DNA of 58,039 nt from Nocardia pneumoniae NBRC 100136. Lineage in GTDB: Bacteria > Actinomycetota > Actinomycetes > Mycobacteriales > Mycobacteriaceae. The stretch is from the NCBI RefSeq assembly GCF_000308755.1, contig NZ_BAGF01000060.1, positions 1 to 58,039 of the forward strand, read 5' to 3'. Every line of letters starts with the position of its first letter. The first letter of the stretch is position 1. The translations under genes and the position numbers were made by a program. The notes beneath the pieces were generated by a model that worked only from the letters and a program-made list of their open reading frames with translations, ran no database searches and was not told where the DNA came from. Below, piece by piece: positions 25,517 through 33,360 of this stretch.

Positions 25517-27259
25517 CGAGTCATGGCACAGCTGGCCATGGTGATGAACCTGGACAAATGCATCGGCTGCCACACCTGCTCGGTCACCTGCAAGCAGGCG
25601 TGGACCAACCGCGGCGGCACCGAGTACGTCTGGTTCAACAACGTGGAGACCCGTCCCGGACAGGGCTACCCGCGGCAGTACCAGGATCAGGAGAAGTGGA
25701 AGGGCGGCTGGACGCTGAACAAGCGCGGCAAGCTCACCCTGAAGTCCGGGTCCCGGTTCAAGCGGTTGCTGAACATCTTCGCCAACCCGGACCTGCCCAC
25801 GGTCGAGGACTACTACGAGCCGTGGAGCTACGACTACGACAACCTGCTGTCCTCGCCGCCCACCGACACCACGCCGGTCGCGCGCCCGAAATCGCTGATC
25901 ACCGGCCAGGATACGAACGTCACCTGGGGCGCCAACTGGGATGACGACCTCGGCTCCGGCCCCGAGCAGGTCGGCAAGGACCCCCTGCTGGCGAAGCTGT
26001 CCAACCAGGTGAAGCTGGAGTTCGAAGAGACCTTCATGTTCTACCTGCCGCGGATCTGCGAGCACTGCCTGAACCCGTCCTGTGCGGCCTCCTGTCCCTC
26101 CGGCGCGATCTACAAGCGCGCCGAGGACGGCATCGTGCTGGTCGACCAGGACAAGTGCCGCGGCTGGCGGCAGTGCGTGTCGGGCTGCCCGTACAAGAAG
26201 ATCTACTTCAACCACAAGACGGGCAAGGCGGAGAAGTGCACCTTCTGCTACCCGCGCGTGGAGGTCGGCATGCCGACGGTGTGCTCGGAGACCTGCGTCG
26301 GACGGCTGCGCTACATCGGCGTCATGCTCTACGACGCCGACGCCGTGCTGGAGGCCGCGTCGGTCACCGACGACAAGGACCTCTACCCGTCCCAGCTCGG
26401 AGTGTTCCTGAACCCGCACGAGCCGCGAGTGATCGCCGAGGCGGAGCGGGCCGGGATCTCGCCGGAATGGATTCAGGCCGCCCAGGATTCGCCGGTCTAC
26501 AAGCTGATCGTGGACTACCAGATCGCGCTGCCGCTGCATCCGGAATACCGCACCATGCCGATGGTCTGGTACGTGCCGCCGCTGTCGCCGGTGGTGGACG
26601 TGCTCACCGAGACCGGGCACGACGGCGAGAACGTGTCGAACCTGTTCGGCGCCATCGACGCGCTGCGCATCCCGGTGGAGTACCTGGCCGAACTGTTCAC
26701 CGCGGGTGACGTGGGACCGGTGCGCGCGGCGTTGCAGCGCTTGGCGGCGATGCGCTCGTTCATGCGTTCGGTGAACCTCGGCGAGGAGCCCGATCCCGCG
26801 ATCGCGCCGTCGGTGCGGCTGGAGCCGGAGGAGATCGAGGCGATGTACCGGCTGCTGGCCATCGCAAAGTACGAGCACCGGTATGTCATCCCGACCGGTG
26901 CGGGAGCGCGGGCGCACGAACTGGATTCGCTCGCCACCGGGTGCAGCCTGGACACCGACGGCGGACCGGGTATGACGGCGTTCGACCAGATGGTGGAGAA
27001 GTTCCATCTCACCGACACCAACGGCGCGGCGCCGGAGCAGAAGTCGTCTCGGATCAACCTGTTGAACTGGGACGGTAAGAGCACCGACGGCCTGCTGCCG
27101 ACCAACGGCAAGCACGACGGGCACGCGAGCAACGGCGTTCCGGCCAATGGCTCGGCGAACGGACAGCCCACCAAGGGCTCGGGCATCGGCGTGGTCGCGA
27201 ATGGCGACAGCGCCCGCGCCGATGACCCGGCCTCAGCACCCAGCGGGGCGGGCCGATGA
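25514..27259 (+). CDS. narH: respiratory nitrate reductase, beta subunit, with long C-terminal tail
   Basis: Iron-sulfur electron-transfer subunit of 581 residues. The four cysteine groups are CIGCHTCSVTC (residues 16-26), CEHCLNPSCAASC, CRGWRQCVSGC (the Trp form that binds a 3Fe-4S cluster) and CTFCYP with CSETC. The core matches NarH; beyond about residue 530 a Gly/Asn/Ser-rich low-complexity tail (repeated NG pairs, VPANGSANGQPTKG) makes it longer than the roughly 510-residue E. coli protein. ATG at 25514 gives the standard MRVMAQ start. The stop overlaps narJ by ATGA. Confidence 0.96.
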   Translation: MRVMAQLAMVMNLDKCIGCHTCSVTCKQAWTNRGGTEYVWFNNVETRPGQGYPRQYQDQEKWKGGWTLNKRGKLTLKSGSRFKRLLNIFANPDLPTVEDYYEPWSYDYDNLLSSPPTDTTPVARPKSLITGQDTNVTWGANWDDDLGSGPEQVGKDPLLAKLSNQVKLEFEETFMFYLPRICEHCLNPSCAASCPSGAIYKRAEDGIVLVDQDKCRGWRQCVSGCPYKKIYFNHKTGKAEKCTFCYPRVEVGMPTVCSETCVGRLRYIGVMLYDADAVLEAASVTDDKDLYPSQLGVFLNPHEPRVIAEAERAGISPEWIQAAQDSPVYKLIVDYQIALPLHPEYRTMPMVWYVPPLSPVVDVLTETGHDGENVSNLFGAIDALRIPVEYLAELFTAGDVGPVRAALQRLAAMRSFMRSVNLGEEPDPAIAPSVRLEPEEIEAMYRLLAIAKYEHRYVIPTGAGARAHELDSLATGCSLDTDGGPGMTAFDQMVEKFHLTDTNGAAPEQKSSRINLLNWDGKSTDGLLPTNGKHDGHASNGVPANGSANGQPTKGSGIGVVANGDSARADDPASAPSGAGR

Positions 27260-27936
27260 GCCTGCTGAAGCTGCGCCGCCGCCCGGAACCGTCCGTCGAG
27301 CTCGCCCAACGCGACCGGCAGCTGGTCTGGCGGATCGCCGCGCTGCTGCTGGACTATCCGACCGAGCAGACTCTCGCCATGGTCGACCAGGTGGCCGCCG
27401 CGGCGGCGCAGTTGCCGGACGAGGTGCGCGCCCAGCTCAGCGAATGCCTCGACTACCTGCGGACGACCCCGCCGCTGGAGCTCGCGGCCGCCTACGTCGA
27501 AACCTTCGACATGCGCCGCCGCGCCAGCCTGCACCTGACCTTCTACGCCTATGGCGACACCCGCAAGCGCGGGATGGCGCTGTTACGGTTCAAGCACGCC
27601 TACCGGCACGCCGGTGTCGAACTCGGCGACGAAGAGCTGCCCGACCATCTGCCGGTGCTGCTGGAGTTCGCCGCCACCGTCGATCCGATCGGCGGTGAGC
27701 GACTGCTCGGCGAACACGTTCCGGTGCTGGAGTTGCTGCGGCTTTCGCTGTCCGACAGCGGTTCTCCGTACGCCGGGGTGCTCGCCGCGGTGGGGGCGAC
27801 GCTGCCGCCGCCGACTACCGCCGACCGGCGGCGTATCGCCGAGCTCGCCGCGCAGGGGCCGCCGGAGGAAGAGGTCGGGTTGGAACCCTTCGCGATGGAC
27901 CCCTCCCTGTTCGACGGATCGGAAGGCCGACGATGA
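27256..27936 (+). CDS. narJ: nitrate reductase assembly chaperone
   Basis: NarJ/DMSO-reductase-type chaperone of 226 residues that helps molybdenum-cofactor insertion into NarG before membrane attachment. The all-helical domain shows IAALLLDYPTEQTLAMVDQV, FDMRRRASLHLTFYAYGDTRKRG and DHLPVLLEFAATVD, typical of NarJ. It overlaps narH and narI by four bases each (ATGA), so all four subunits are coupled. The C-terminal 30 residues are acidic and poorly conserved. Confidence 0.94.
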   Translation: MSLLKLRRRPEPSVELAQRDRQLVWRIAALLLDYPTEQTLAMVDQVAAAAAQLPDEVRAQLSECLDYLRTTPPLELAAAYVETFDMRRRASLHLTFYAYGDTRKRGMALLRFKHAYRHAGVELGDEELPDHLPVLLEFAATVDPIGGERLLGEHVPVLELLRLSLSDSGSPYAGVLAAVGATLPPPTTADRRRIAELAAQGPPEEEVGLEPFAMDPSLFDGSEGRR

Positions 27937-28691
27937 ACGCATCCCCGCATCTGCCGATCTCGCTGTGGCTGATCCTGCCGTACATCGCATTCACCTCGTT
28001 CGTGCTCGGGCACCTGTGGCGCTACCGCAACGATCAATTCGGCTGGACCACCCGCTCCTCGCAGATCTACGAGAGCCGTCTGCTGCGCTTGGGCAGCCCG
28101 CTGTTCCACTTCGGCATGGTCGGGGTGTTCGGCGGTCATGTGCTCGGCGTGCTGATCCCGGAGTCGTGGACCGCCGCGGTCGGGATCTCCGAGCACGCCT
28201 ACCACGTCATCGCGGTCGGGGCGGGTTCGGTGGCCGGGCTCGCCGTGCTGGCCGGGGTCGCGATTTTGCTCTACCGGCGTATCACGGTCCCCGCCGTCCG
28301 CAAGGCCACCACCGGCAACGACAAGCTGATGTACGTGCTGCTGGCCGCGGCGCTGATCACCGGACTGCTCAACACCTGGGGCAGCAACCTGCTGTGGGGC
28401 ACCTACAACTACCGCGAGACCGTCTCCCCCTGGTTCCGCAGCCTGTTCACCCTCACCCCGCAACCCGAGCTCATGGTGGACACCCCGTGGACATTCCAGC
28501 TGCACGGGTTGGTCGTGCTCGCGCTGATCGGGTTGTGGCCCTACACCCGGCTGGTACACATGTTCAGCGCGCCGGTCGGCTACCTGGTGCGGCCCTACGT
28601 GGTGTACCGCAGCAAGGAATACGACGCCCCCGACAAGCGCCGTTACGCCCGCGCCTGGGAAGCGCCGGTGACCCCGGAACGCTGGCGCTGA
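27933..28691 (+). CDS. narI: respiratory nitrate reductase, gamma subunit (cytochrome b)
   Basis: Integral membrane quinol oxidase subunit of 252 residues with about five transmembrane helices, the first at SLWLILPYIAFTSFVLGHLWRY. Heme-ligand histidines are in LFHFGMVGVFGGHVLG and AYHVIAV in the first half and in QLHGLVVLALIG and RLVHMFSAP in the second. It anchors NarGH to the cytoplasmic face. The start overlaps narJ and a strong terminator follows 22 bases after the stop, closing the operon. Confidence 0.95.
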   Translation: MNASPHLPISLWLILPYIAFTSFVLGHLWRYRNDQFGWTTRSSQIYESRLLRLGSPLFHFGMVGVFGGHVLGVLIPESWTAAVGISEHAYHVIAVGAGSVAGLAVLAGVAILLYRRITVPAVRKATTGNDKLMYVLLAAALITGLLNTWGSNLLWGTYNYRETVSPWFRSLFTLTPQPELMVDTPWTFQLHGLVVLALIGLWPYTRLVHMFSAPVGYLVRPYVVYRSKEYDAPDKRRYARAWEAPVTPERWR

Positions 28692-28713
28692 CGACGCCGT
28701 CGCGCACGCGAGA

Positions 28714-28748
28714 CCCCGCCCGGACAACGGCGTCCGGGCGGGGTTTTT
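28714..28748 (+). terminator. intrinsic terminator of narGHJI
   Basis: CCCCGCCCGGAC, a six-base loop and the exact reverse complement GTCCGGGCGGGG form a perfect 12-bp stem, followed directly by TTTTT. It is the cleanest terminator in the window. Confidence 0.93.
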
Positions 28749-28787
28749 GCTTGCCCGGTCGGCTCAGGGTTCCCTGCACCAGTTGGA

Positions 28788-29039
28788 TCAGCGGTAGACG
28801 TCGGATCTTTTGGCCACGATGTAGATCGTCACGAGTTGTTCATCATCATCGATCTCGTACACCATGCGGTACTGACCGATCCGAACTCGCCAGTCATCAC
28901 GGCTGCCGACAAGCTTCTTCGCACCGGCGGGTCGCGGCTCTTTACTCAGCCCGATGATGGCCTGGAGCGCGGCTTCGAACACATCGCGCGGAAGCTTTTG
29001 CAGTTGCTTCAGTGTGTCGGGGTGGAACTCGATCCTCAC
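28788..29039 (-). CDS. RelE/ParE family toxin
   Basis: An 83-residue RelE-type protein: FHPDTLKQLQKLPRDV at the start, KKLVGSRDDWRVRIGQYRMVYEIDD in the centre and VTIYIVAKRSDVYR at the end, the usual basic C-terminus with Arg and Tyr residues that cut mRNA in the ribosome. It starts with GTG at 29039, overlapping the antitoxin stop (GTGA), the classical arrangement with the antitoxin first. It stands between the nitrate reductase terminator and the gas-vesicle genes. Confidence 0.92.
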   Translation of the reverse strand: MRIEFHPDTLKQLQKLPRDVFEAALQAIIGLSKEPRPAGAKKLVGSRDDWRVRIGQYRMVYEIDDDEQLVTIYIVAKRSDVYR

Positions 29040-29308
29040 GACGCGAGGACCGTCGCGGGGTCGACACCCAGCTCCTCGACCATTTCCGACATCGACATCG
29101 TTTCGAAGGGCACTTCCCGCATCCGCCGCAATCGAAGGGCGTCGGCGATGTCGGCGTGCTCATGCAGACGCTCGTAGTCGGCCATGCTGATGAGCACCGC
29201 GATTTCGGTGCCACTGTCGGTGATGACGACCTCGTCGCCGGTCGCAGCCACCTCCCGCACGATGGCACCGAGCCTCGTCCGCAGATCCCTCAGACTGTAG
29301 GTACTCAT
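29036..29308 (-). CDS. Phd/YefM family antitoxin
   Basis: A 90-residue antitoxin. The N-terminal DNA-binding part MSTYSLRDLRTRLGAIVREVAATGDEVVITDSGTE, in parts, shows the Phd/YefM pattern, and the acidic C-terminus (residues 55-90) would wrap the toxin. The start at 29308 is chosen to match the family; an in-frame ATG at 29326 would add six residues. Neither has a Shine-Dalgarno sequence, so a leaderless transcript is possible. It probably represses its own operon through the repeats just upstream. Confidence 0.88.
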   Translation of the reverse strand: MSTYSLRDLRTRLGAIVREVAATGDEVVITDSGTEIAVLISMADYERLHEHADIADALRLRRMREVPFETMSMSEMVEELGVDPATVLAS

Positions 29309-29311
29309 GTC

Positions 29312-29328
29312 ACACATGTTACACATGT
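29312..29328. promoter_or_regulatory. repeated operator at the antitoxin start
   Basis: ACACATGT occurs twice, nine bases apart (29312-29319 and 29321-29328); each holds the palindromic ACATGT. The repeats touch the antitoxin start codons, as expected for autorepression by the antitoxin. Confidence 0.55.
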
Positions 29329-29612
29329 GGACCTATTCCCGCGGCACGGTTTCGACGTAATTGGCGAACTTTCTCGAGAAATATTTTCGACCCCGTCGGC
29401 GACATCGAGCACTGGTAAGTCGCTGGTAGACCTCGCGCAATCGGATCTTGCGGACTTTGCGCAGGCAGCATGGGCCTCTCCGGCGGTAACCCAGCGTGCG
29501 CTGGGAGGTTTGGGTATGGCGATGTGGTCTAACCCGCACGTGGGGCACAGAGGACCTCGGCTGCCTCCTTTCTCTCTGTGCAGCGGCAGCCGAAGGCAAG
29601 CAAGGAGTGATG
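29329..29612. promoter_or_regulatory. leader of the gas-vesicle operon
   Basis: No gene seen. CCCAGCG-TG-CGCTGGG (29490-29505) is a perfect hairpin about 110 bases before the first gene. GGGTAT at 29512-29517 resembles the -10 of stress sigma factors but has no matching -35. The operon promoter should lie in this interval. Confidence 0.4.
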
Positions 29613-30305
29613 ATGAAGGGCGGAGCGAAGATAGCTTTAGGGGTGGGTGCCGGGTATCTGCTGGGCCGCACGCGCAAGATGCGCTTGGCGCTGTCGCTGG
29701 CGGGCGCGGCGATGGCCAGGCGGTCTTCCGGCGGGCCGACGCAAGAACTGCTGGAGCGTGGGACTTCCCTGCTCAAATCGTCGCCGGAGCTGGCCGAGAT
29801 CACCGAGACGGTCCGCGGACAGTTGATGGGCGCCGTGCGGGCCGCGGCGGTCACCGCCGCGAGCAACCGCATCGACGCGTTGAACGCCCGCCTGCAACGA
29901 CAGGCGGCGCTGCCCGAGACGGAGGAAGAACCGCGAGACGAGACCGCGGACGTCGGCGAGGAAGAGTACCCGGAAGAGACGACCGAGGACGAGCAGGGAT
30001 ACGCCGACGAGGACGTGGGGGACGAGTACCCCGAAGAAGAAACGGACGAGTATCCGGAAGAAGAAGAGGACGAGTACCCGGAAGAAGAGGAGACGGAGGA
30101 GGACGAGTCCGAGGAGATCGAGGACGAGTCCGAGGAACCCCCGGGGCCGGTCCGGACACGCCGGGCGCCGTCCACCACCCGGCGCCGTGGCGGTGAGCCC
30201 CGGTCCAGGAAATCGGGTGCACCGGATCGGACCGCGGCCTCGCCTCGTCGGCACCGGATTCGCGCCGAGGCCGAGGAAGCGCCCATACGGCGCACGAGGA
30301 GGTGA
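29613..30305 (+). CDS. gas-vesicle cluster accessory protein with acidic repeats (GvpY-like)
   Basis: A 230-residue protein. Residues 1-30 (MKGGAKIALGVGAGYLLGRTRKMRLAL) form a Gly/Ala-rich, weakly hydrophobic segment; 40-100 are helical; 105-170 are strongly acidic with repeated DEYPEEE units; the last 50 are Arg/Ser/Pro-rich and basic. This type is found only in actinomycete gas-vesicle clusters, in the position of Streptomyces GvpY as far as I recall; databases sometimes mislabel it a DNA primase. Its role is not established. AAGGAG lies five bases before the ATG at 29613, and GTGA overlaps the next frame. Confidence 0.8.
   Translation: MKGGAKIALGVGAGYLLGRTRKMRLALSLAGAAMARRSSGGPTQELLERGTSLLKSSPELAEITETVRGQLMGAVRAAAVTAASNRIDALNARLQRQAALPETEEEPRDETADVGEEEYPEETTEDEQGYADEDVGDEYPEEETDEYPEEEEDEYPEEEETEEDESEEIEDESEEPPGPVRTRRAPSTTRRRGGEPRSRKSGAPDRTAASPRRHRIRAEAEEAPIRRTRR
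30021..30092 (+). repeat. three 24-bp tandem repeats coding DEYPEEE(E/T)
   Basis: Three units of exactly 24 bases beginning GACGAGTA encode Asp-Glu-Tyr-Pro and four mainly Glu residues each. They lie in frame in the acidic part of the first gas-vesicle gene. Confidence 0.9.
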
Positions 30306-30310
30306 GTCCG

Positions 30311-31555
30311 ATGGCGTCGAGATCTCTATCGGACGCGGCGGACAAAGTAGGCAAGACCGCCGCCCGCACTACTGGCAAGGCAGGCAAGACCGCCGCCCGC
30401 GCTACGGGTAAGACAGGCAAGACCGCCGCCCGCGCCACGGAGAGGGCGGGAAAGACCGCTGGACGCGCTGTGGGAAAGGCAGGTTCGACCGCTGGCCGCG
30501 CCGCGGGCCAGGCGAGCGGAGCCGCAACCCGCGTCGGCGCGACGGCCCAGAAGACCGTTCAGGAGGCCACCCCGGCAGGCCACCTGCAGCAATCACTGCA
30601 GACCTTGGCCGGCACCGTGATGGATCGCGCTCTCGCGGGAGTCACCGGCAAGGTGGCGGGCACGGCCGACCGCCTCACCGAGTACGCCGAAGGAGGCGGC
30701 AGCCTGCTGGCGGCGGTGACCGGGGCGGAGAAGCTCGCGGGCGGAGCATCGCCGATCAAGGCGGCCATGAGCGGTGGGTTGGCGCAGGCCACGCACACGC
30801 TCCAGGACAAGCTCCACGAAGCCAAGGAGAGCCTGACCGGCGGAAAGGGCAAGGGCGCCGGTGGCAAGAAGCTGAAACTGACGAACATCGTCGAGCAGAT
30901 CGACGTCGGCGTTCCGATCGAGCTCGCCTATGACCAGTGGACGCAGTTCGCGGACTTCCCGAAGTTCATGAAGAAGGTCGAGCAGGTCGAGCAGGTGTCC
31001 GACGAGAAGCTGGCGTGGACCGGCAAGGTGTTCTTGTCGAGGCGGACCTGGGAGTCCACGATCGTGGAGCAGGTGCCGTACGAGCGGATCGTGTGGCGCT
31101 CCAAGGGCCACAAGGGCTATATCGACGGCGCGGTGACCTTCCATGAGCTCACGCCGGACCTGACCCGCATCATCATGGTGCTCGAGTACCACCCCGGCGG
31201 CGTGTTCGAGAGGACGGCCAATTTGTGGCATGCGGTCGGCCGCCGCGCCCGCCTGGAGCTCAAACATTTCGAGCGACACGTCATGACCCAGAGCGCACTG
31301 CACCCGGATGACATCGAGGGCTGGCACGGCGAGATCCACGACAGCAAGGTCGTGAAGGACGACGAGACCGCCCGCCGCGAGGAGCGGGCCGACATCGAAG
31401 ACGAAGACACCGAAACCGAAGAAGAACCCGTAGCCGACGTGCGGGACGAGGAAGAGGCCGAGGACGAGGAACCCGAGCCGCGCCGTCGACCCGCGAACCA
31501 GCACCGCAGCACCGCCGCACGCCGACAGAGTGACAGGCAAGGAGACCGGACATGA
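30311..31555 (+). CDS. gas-vesicle cluster SRPBCC protein with basic repeat domain (GvpZ-like)
   Basis: A 414-residue protein with three parts. Residues 14-70 are Lys/Ala/Gly/Thr-rich repeats like the tails of histone H1. Residues 193-325 are an SRPBCC/polyketide-cyclase-type lipid-binding domain (IDVGVPIELAYDQWTQFADFPKFMKKVE, in parts, and GYIDGAVTFHEL). Residues 345-414 are very acidic and then basic. This build matches the SRPBCC protein (GvpZ, from memory) of Streptomyces gas-vesicle clusters. GAGGAGG eight bases upstream favours the ATG at 30311 over the GTG at 30302. It overlaps gvpA by ATGA. Confidence 0.82.
   Translation: MASRSLSDAADKVGKTAARTTGKAGKTAARATGKTGKTAARATERAGKTAGRAVGKAGSTAGRAAGQASGAATRVGATAQKTVQEATPAGHLQQSLQTLAGTVMDRALAGVTGKVAGTADRLTEYAEGGGSLLAAVTGAEKLAGGASPIKAAMSGGLAQATHTLQDKLHEAKESLTGGKGKGAGGKKLKLTNIVEQIDVGVPIELAYDQWTQFADFPKFMKKVEQVEQVSDEKLAWTGKVFLSRRTWESTIVEQVPYERIVWRSKGHKGYIDGAVTFHELTPDLTRIIMVLEYHPGGVFERTANLWHAVGRRARLELKHFERHVMTQSALHPDDIEGWHGEIHDSKVVKDDETARREERADIEDEDTETEEEPVADVRDEEEAEDEEPEPRRRPANQHRSTAARRQSDRQGDRT
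30350..30514 (+). repeat. five 33-bp tandem repeats coding an 11-residue basic unit
   Basis: Units of exactly 33 bases start at 30350, 30383, 30416, 30449 and 30482. The first three share GGCAAGACCGCCGCCCGC; the last two have drifted. Each encodes a form of GKTAARATGKA. Confidence 0.9.
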
Positions 31556-31959
31556 CTATCGAACCCGTAGGCGGCGGCGGTGGTGGCGGCGCAGGGACAA
31601 TGGCGCGCCCAGCCTCGTCCAGCTTGGCCGACGTCATCGACACGATTCTCGATAAAGGGCTGGTCATCGACGCGTTCGTGCGCGTGTCGCTGGTCGGTAT
31701 CGAACTTGTGACCGTCGACGCCAGGGTCGTCGTGGCCAGCGTCGACACGTACCTGCGCTTCGCCGACGCCGTCAACCGGCTCGAAATCGGCACTGAACCG
31801 AAGGGCCTTTCGGATCTGGTCGGCGAGGCCACCAGTGGCGCCGCGAAGCACAAGACGAAGGGCGCGCTCGAGGCCGCGGGCGAGAAGGTCTTGGGCTTCC
31901 TCAACGAGGTCGAGGAGAAGCGCCAGCCCGTAACCCGGCCCAGGCGCAAGGAGGAATGA
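31552..31959 (+). CDS. gvpA: gas vesicle structural protein GvpA
   Basis: Main wall protein of gas vesicles, 135 residues. The conserved ribbed-wall core is almost complete: SSSLADVIDTILDKGLVID, VRVSLVGIELVTVDARVVV and ASVDTYLRFADAVNRLEI (about residues 22-80). Upstream there is an unusual Gly-rich leader (VGGGGGGGAGT), and downstream a 55-residue charged tail not present in short GvpA proteins. ATG overlaps the preceding stop, and AAGGAG lies before it. The protein self-assembles into the gas-permeable shell. Confidence 0.94.
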   Translation: MTIEPVGGGGGGGAGTMARPASSSLADVIDTILDKGLVIDAFVRVSLVGIELVTVDARVVVASVDTYLRFADAVNRLEIGTEPKGLSDLVGEATSGAAKHKTKGALEAAGEKVLGFLNEVEEKRQPVTRPRRKEE

Positions 31960-32759
31960 TGGCCACGCAGCACGCAACCGAAGAAAGGGAAACCGAGAGC
32001 GGTCGGCGCACCGGCGTATACGTCTACGGCATCGTGCCCGCCGACGTGGAGCCCGAGGAGGACGCCTCCGGTGTCGGCGATCCCCCGAGCAGCATCGATG
32101 TGGTGCGGCACGGCGAGATCGCCGCGCTGGTCAGTGACGTCACGGTCGATCGGCGCTTCGGCACACCCGATGACCTGACCGCGCACGCGCGGCTGCTCGA
32201 CGGTGCGGCAGCCGTCGCTCCGGTGCTGCCGCTGCGGTTCGGAGCGGTCATGTCCGATCCGGAGGCGGTAAAAAAGGAACTGCTGGAGGCGCACGACGAC
32301 GAGTTCCGCACCGCGCTCGCGGAACTCGAGGGCAAGGCGCAGTTCGTGATCAAAGGACGCTACGTCGAGGGCATGCTCCTGCGGGAGGTGCTCGACGAGA
32401 ACGCCGAGGCGGCGCGGCTGCGGGACGAAATCCGCGACAAGCCGGAGGACGCCACCCGGAATGAGCGAATCGCTCTGGGCGAGATCGTCAATCAGGCGGT
32501 CACGAACAAACGCACCGAAGACACCCGCCGGATGCTCGCCCTGCTCGAGCCGCTGACATCGCTGGTCAACCAACGCGAACCCACCCACGAAGAGGACGCG
32601 GTGCACGTCGCGGTCCTTCTCGAGCTGTCCCGGCAGAGGGAATTGGAGGAGGCGTTGACTCAACTCGCCGAAGGGGAATGGGAAGGACGCGTCGAGCTGA
32701 GCCTGCTCGGCCCGATGGCGGCATACGACTTCGTGACCAAACGAGCCCCGGAGGGCTGA
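31959..32759 (+). CDS. gvpF: gas vesicle protein GvpF/GvpL family (first copy)
   Basis: A 266-residue protein of the GvpF/L family, minor components or chaperones that bind GvpA. The N-terminal strand YVYGIVPADVEPE, the segment EIAALVSDV, the conserved VAPVLPLRFGAVM and the late EGRVELSLLGPMAAYDFV are all present. AAGGAGG ends five bases before the ATG at 31959, which is preferred over the ATG at 31956 that overlaps the gvpA stop. The second family member lies three genes downstream. Confidence 0.92.
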   Translation: MATQHATEERETESGRRTGVYVYGIVPADVEPEEDASGVGDPPSSIDVVRHGEIAALVSDVTVDRRFGTPDDLTAHARLLDGAAAVAPVLPLRFGAVMSDPEAVKKELLEAHDDEFRTALAELEGKAQFVIKGRYVEGMLLREVLDENAEAARLRDEIRDKPEDATRNERIALGEIVNQAVTNKRTEDTRRMLALLEPLTSLVNQREPTHEEDAVHVAVLLELSRQRELEEALTQLAEGEWEGRVELSLLGPMAAYDFVTKRAPEG

Positions 32760-32760
32760 C

Positions 32761-33018
32761 ATGGGCTTGCTCTCGTCGATCCTCACGCTGCCGATCGCTC
32801 CCGTCCGGGGCGTGATCTGGCTGGCTGAAGTGATCCAGGATCAGGTCGAGCAGCAGATGCGGGATCCAGCCACCATGCGGCGCGAGCTGGAGGAGATCGA
32901 CAAAGCCGCGGCGGCCGGTCACCTGTCCGAAGAAGAGCGGAAACAAGCGCAGCAAGCGGTCATCGATCGCATGATCCAGCCGTCCGGCGACCCGACGTCG
33001 ACCGATCGGAAGGAGTGA
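32761..33018 (+). CDS. gvpG: gas vesicle protein GvpG
   Basis: An 85-residue small accessory protein: MGLLSSILTLPIAPVRGVIWLAEVI is the hydrophobic opening typical of GvpG, followed by a charged coiled helix (MRRELEEIDKAAAAGHLSEEERKQ). Only one base separates it from gvpF. GvpG is thought to act with GvpF/L in shell nucleation. Confidence 0.9.
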   Translation: MGLLSSILTLPIAPVRGVIWLAEVIQDQVEQQMRDPATMRRELEEIDKAAAAGHLSEEERKQAQQAVIDRMIQPSGDPTSTDRKE

Positions 33019-33024
33019 CCTCGC

Positions 33025-33360
33025 GTGAGCCGCAATACGACATCGGAAGACTCTGAGGACGTCCACGCCGAATCGGGTGAGCCGCCGCTGGCCGCGCCGC
33101 AAGCCGTCGCGGCGGCGGCGACCGAGCATCTGCTGGAGCTGACCTCGAAGCAGGCGGAGGGAGTCACCTCCATGGAGCCGACGGAGGACGGCTGGCTGTT
33201 GGAGATCGAGGTGCTCGAGGACCGCCGCATCCCCTCGTCGTCGGACATGCTGGCGCTCTACGAGGTGGAGATCGATGGGGACGGCAATCTGCTGGCCTAC
33301 CGCAGAACCCGGCGTTACGCCCGCGGCAGCACCGACATCGGCGGAAGGGATCAGCCATGA
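33025..33360 (+). CDS. gvpO: gas vesicle protein GvpO
   Basis: A 111-residue protein of the GvpO family. The first 35 residues are acidic and variable; the conserved part is EDGWLLEIEVLEDRRIPSSSDMLALYEVEIDGDGNLLAYRRTRRYARG, in parts, a small beta domain. Start is GTG with AGGAGTG just upstream. In haloarchaea GvpO is required for vesicle formation and has a regulatory link; here its location inside the operon differs from the first position reported in Streptomyces. ATGA overlap with gvpJ. Confidence 0.9.
   Translation: MSRNTTSEDSEDVHAESGEPPLAAPQAVAAAATEHLLELTSKQAEGVTSMEPTEDGWLLEIEVLEDRRIPSSSDMLALYEVEIDGDGNLLAYRRTRRYARGSTDIGGRDQP

Noticed and set aside
29512..29517. GGGTAT as a stress-sigma-factor promoter of the gas-vesicle operon
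   Set aside because: No GTTT-type -35 element at the proper distance.
30350..30514. Regular 33-bp repeats considered as a CRISPR array
   Set aside because: There are no unique spacers; the repeats are contiguous and code in frame for an 11-residue unit.
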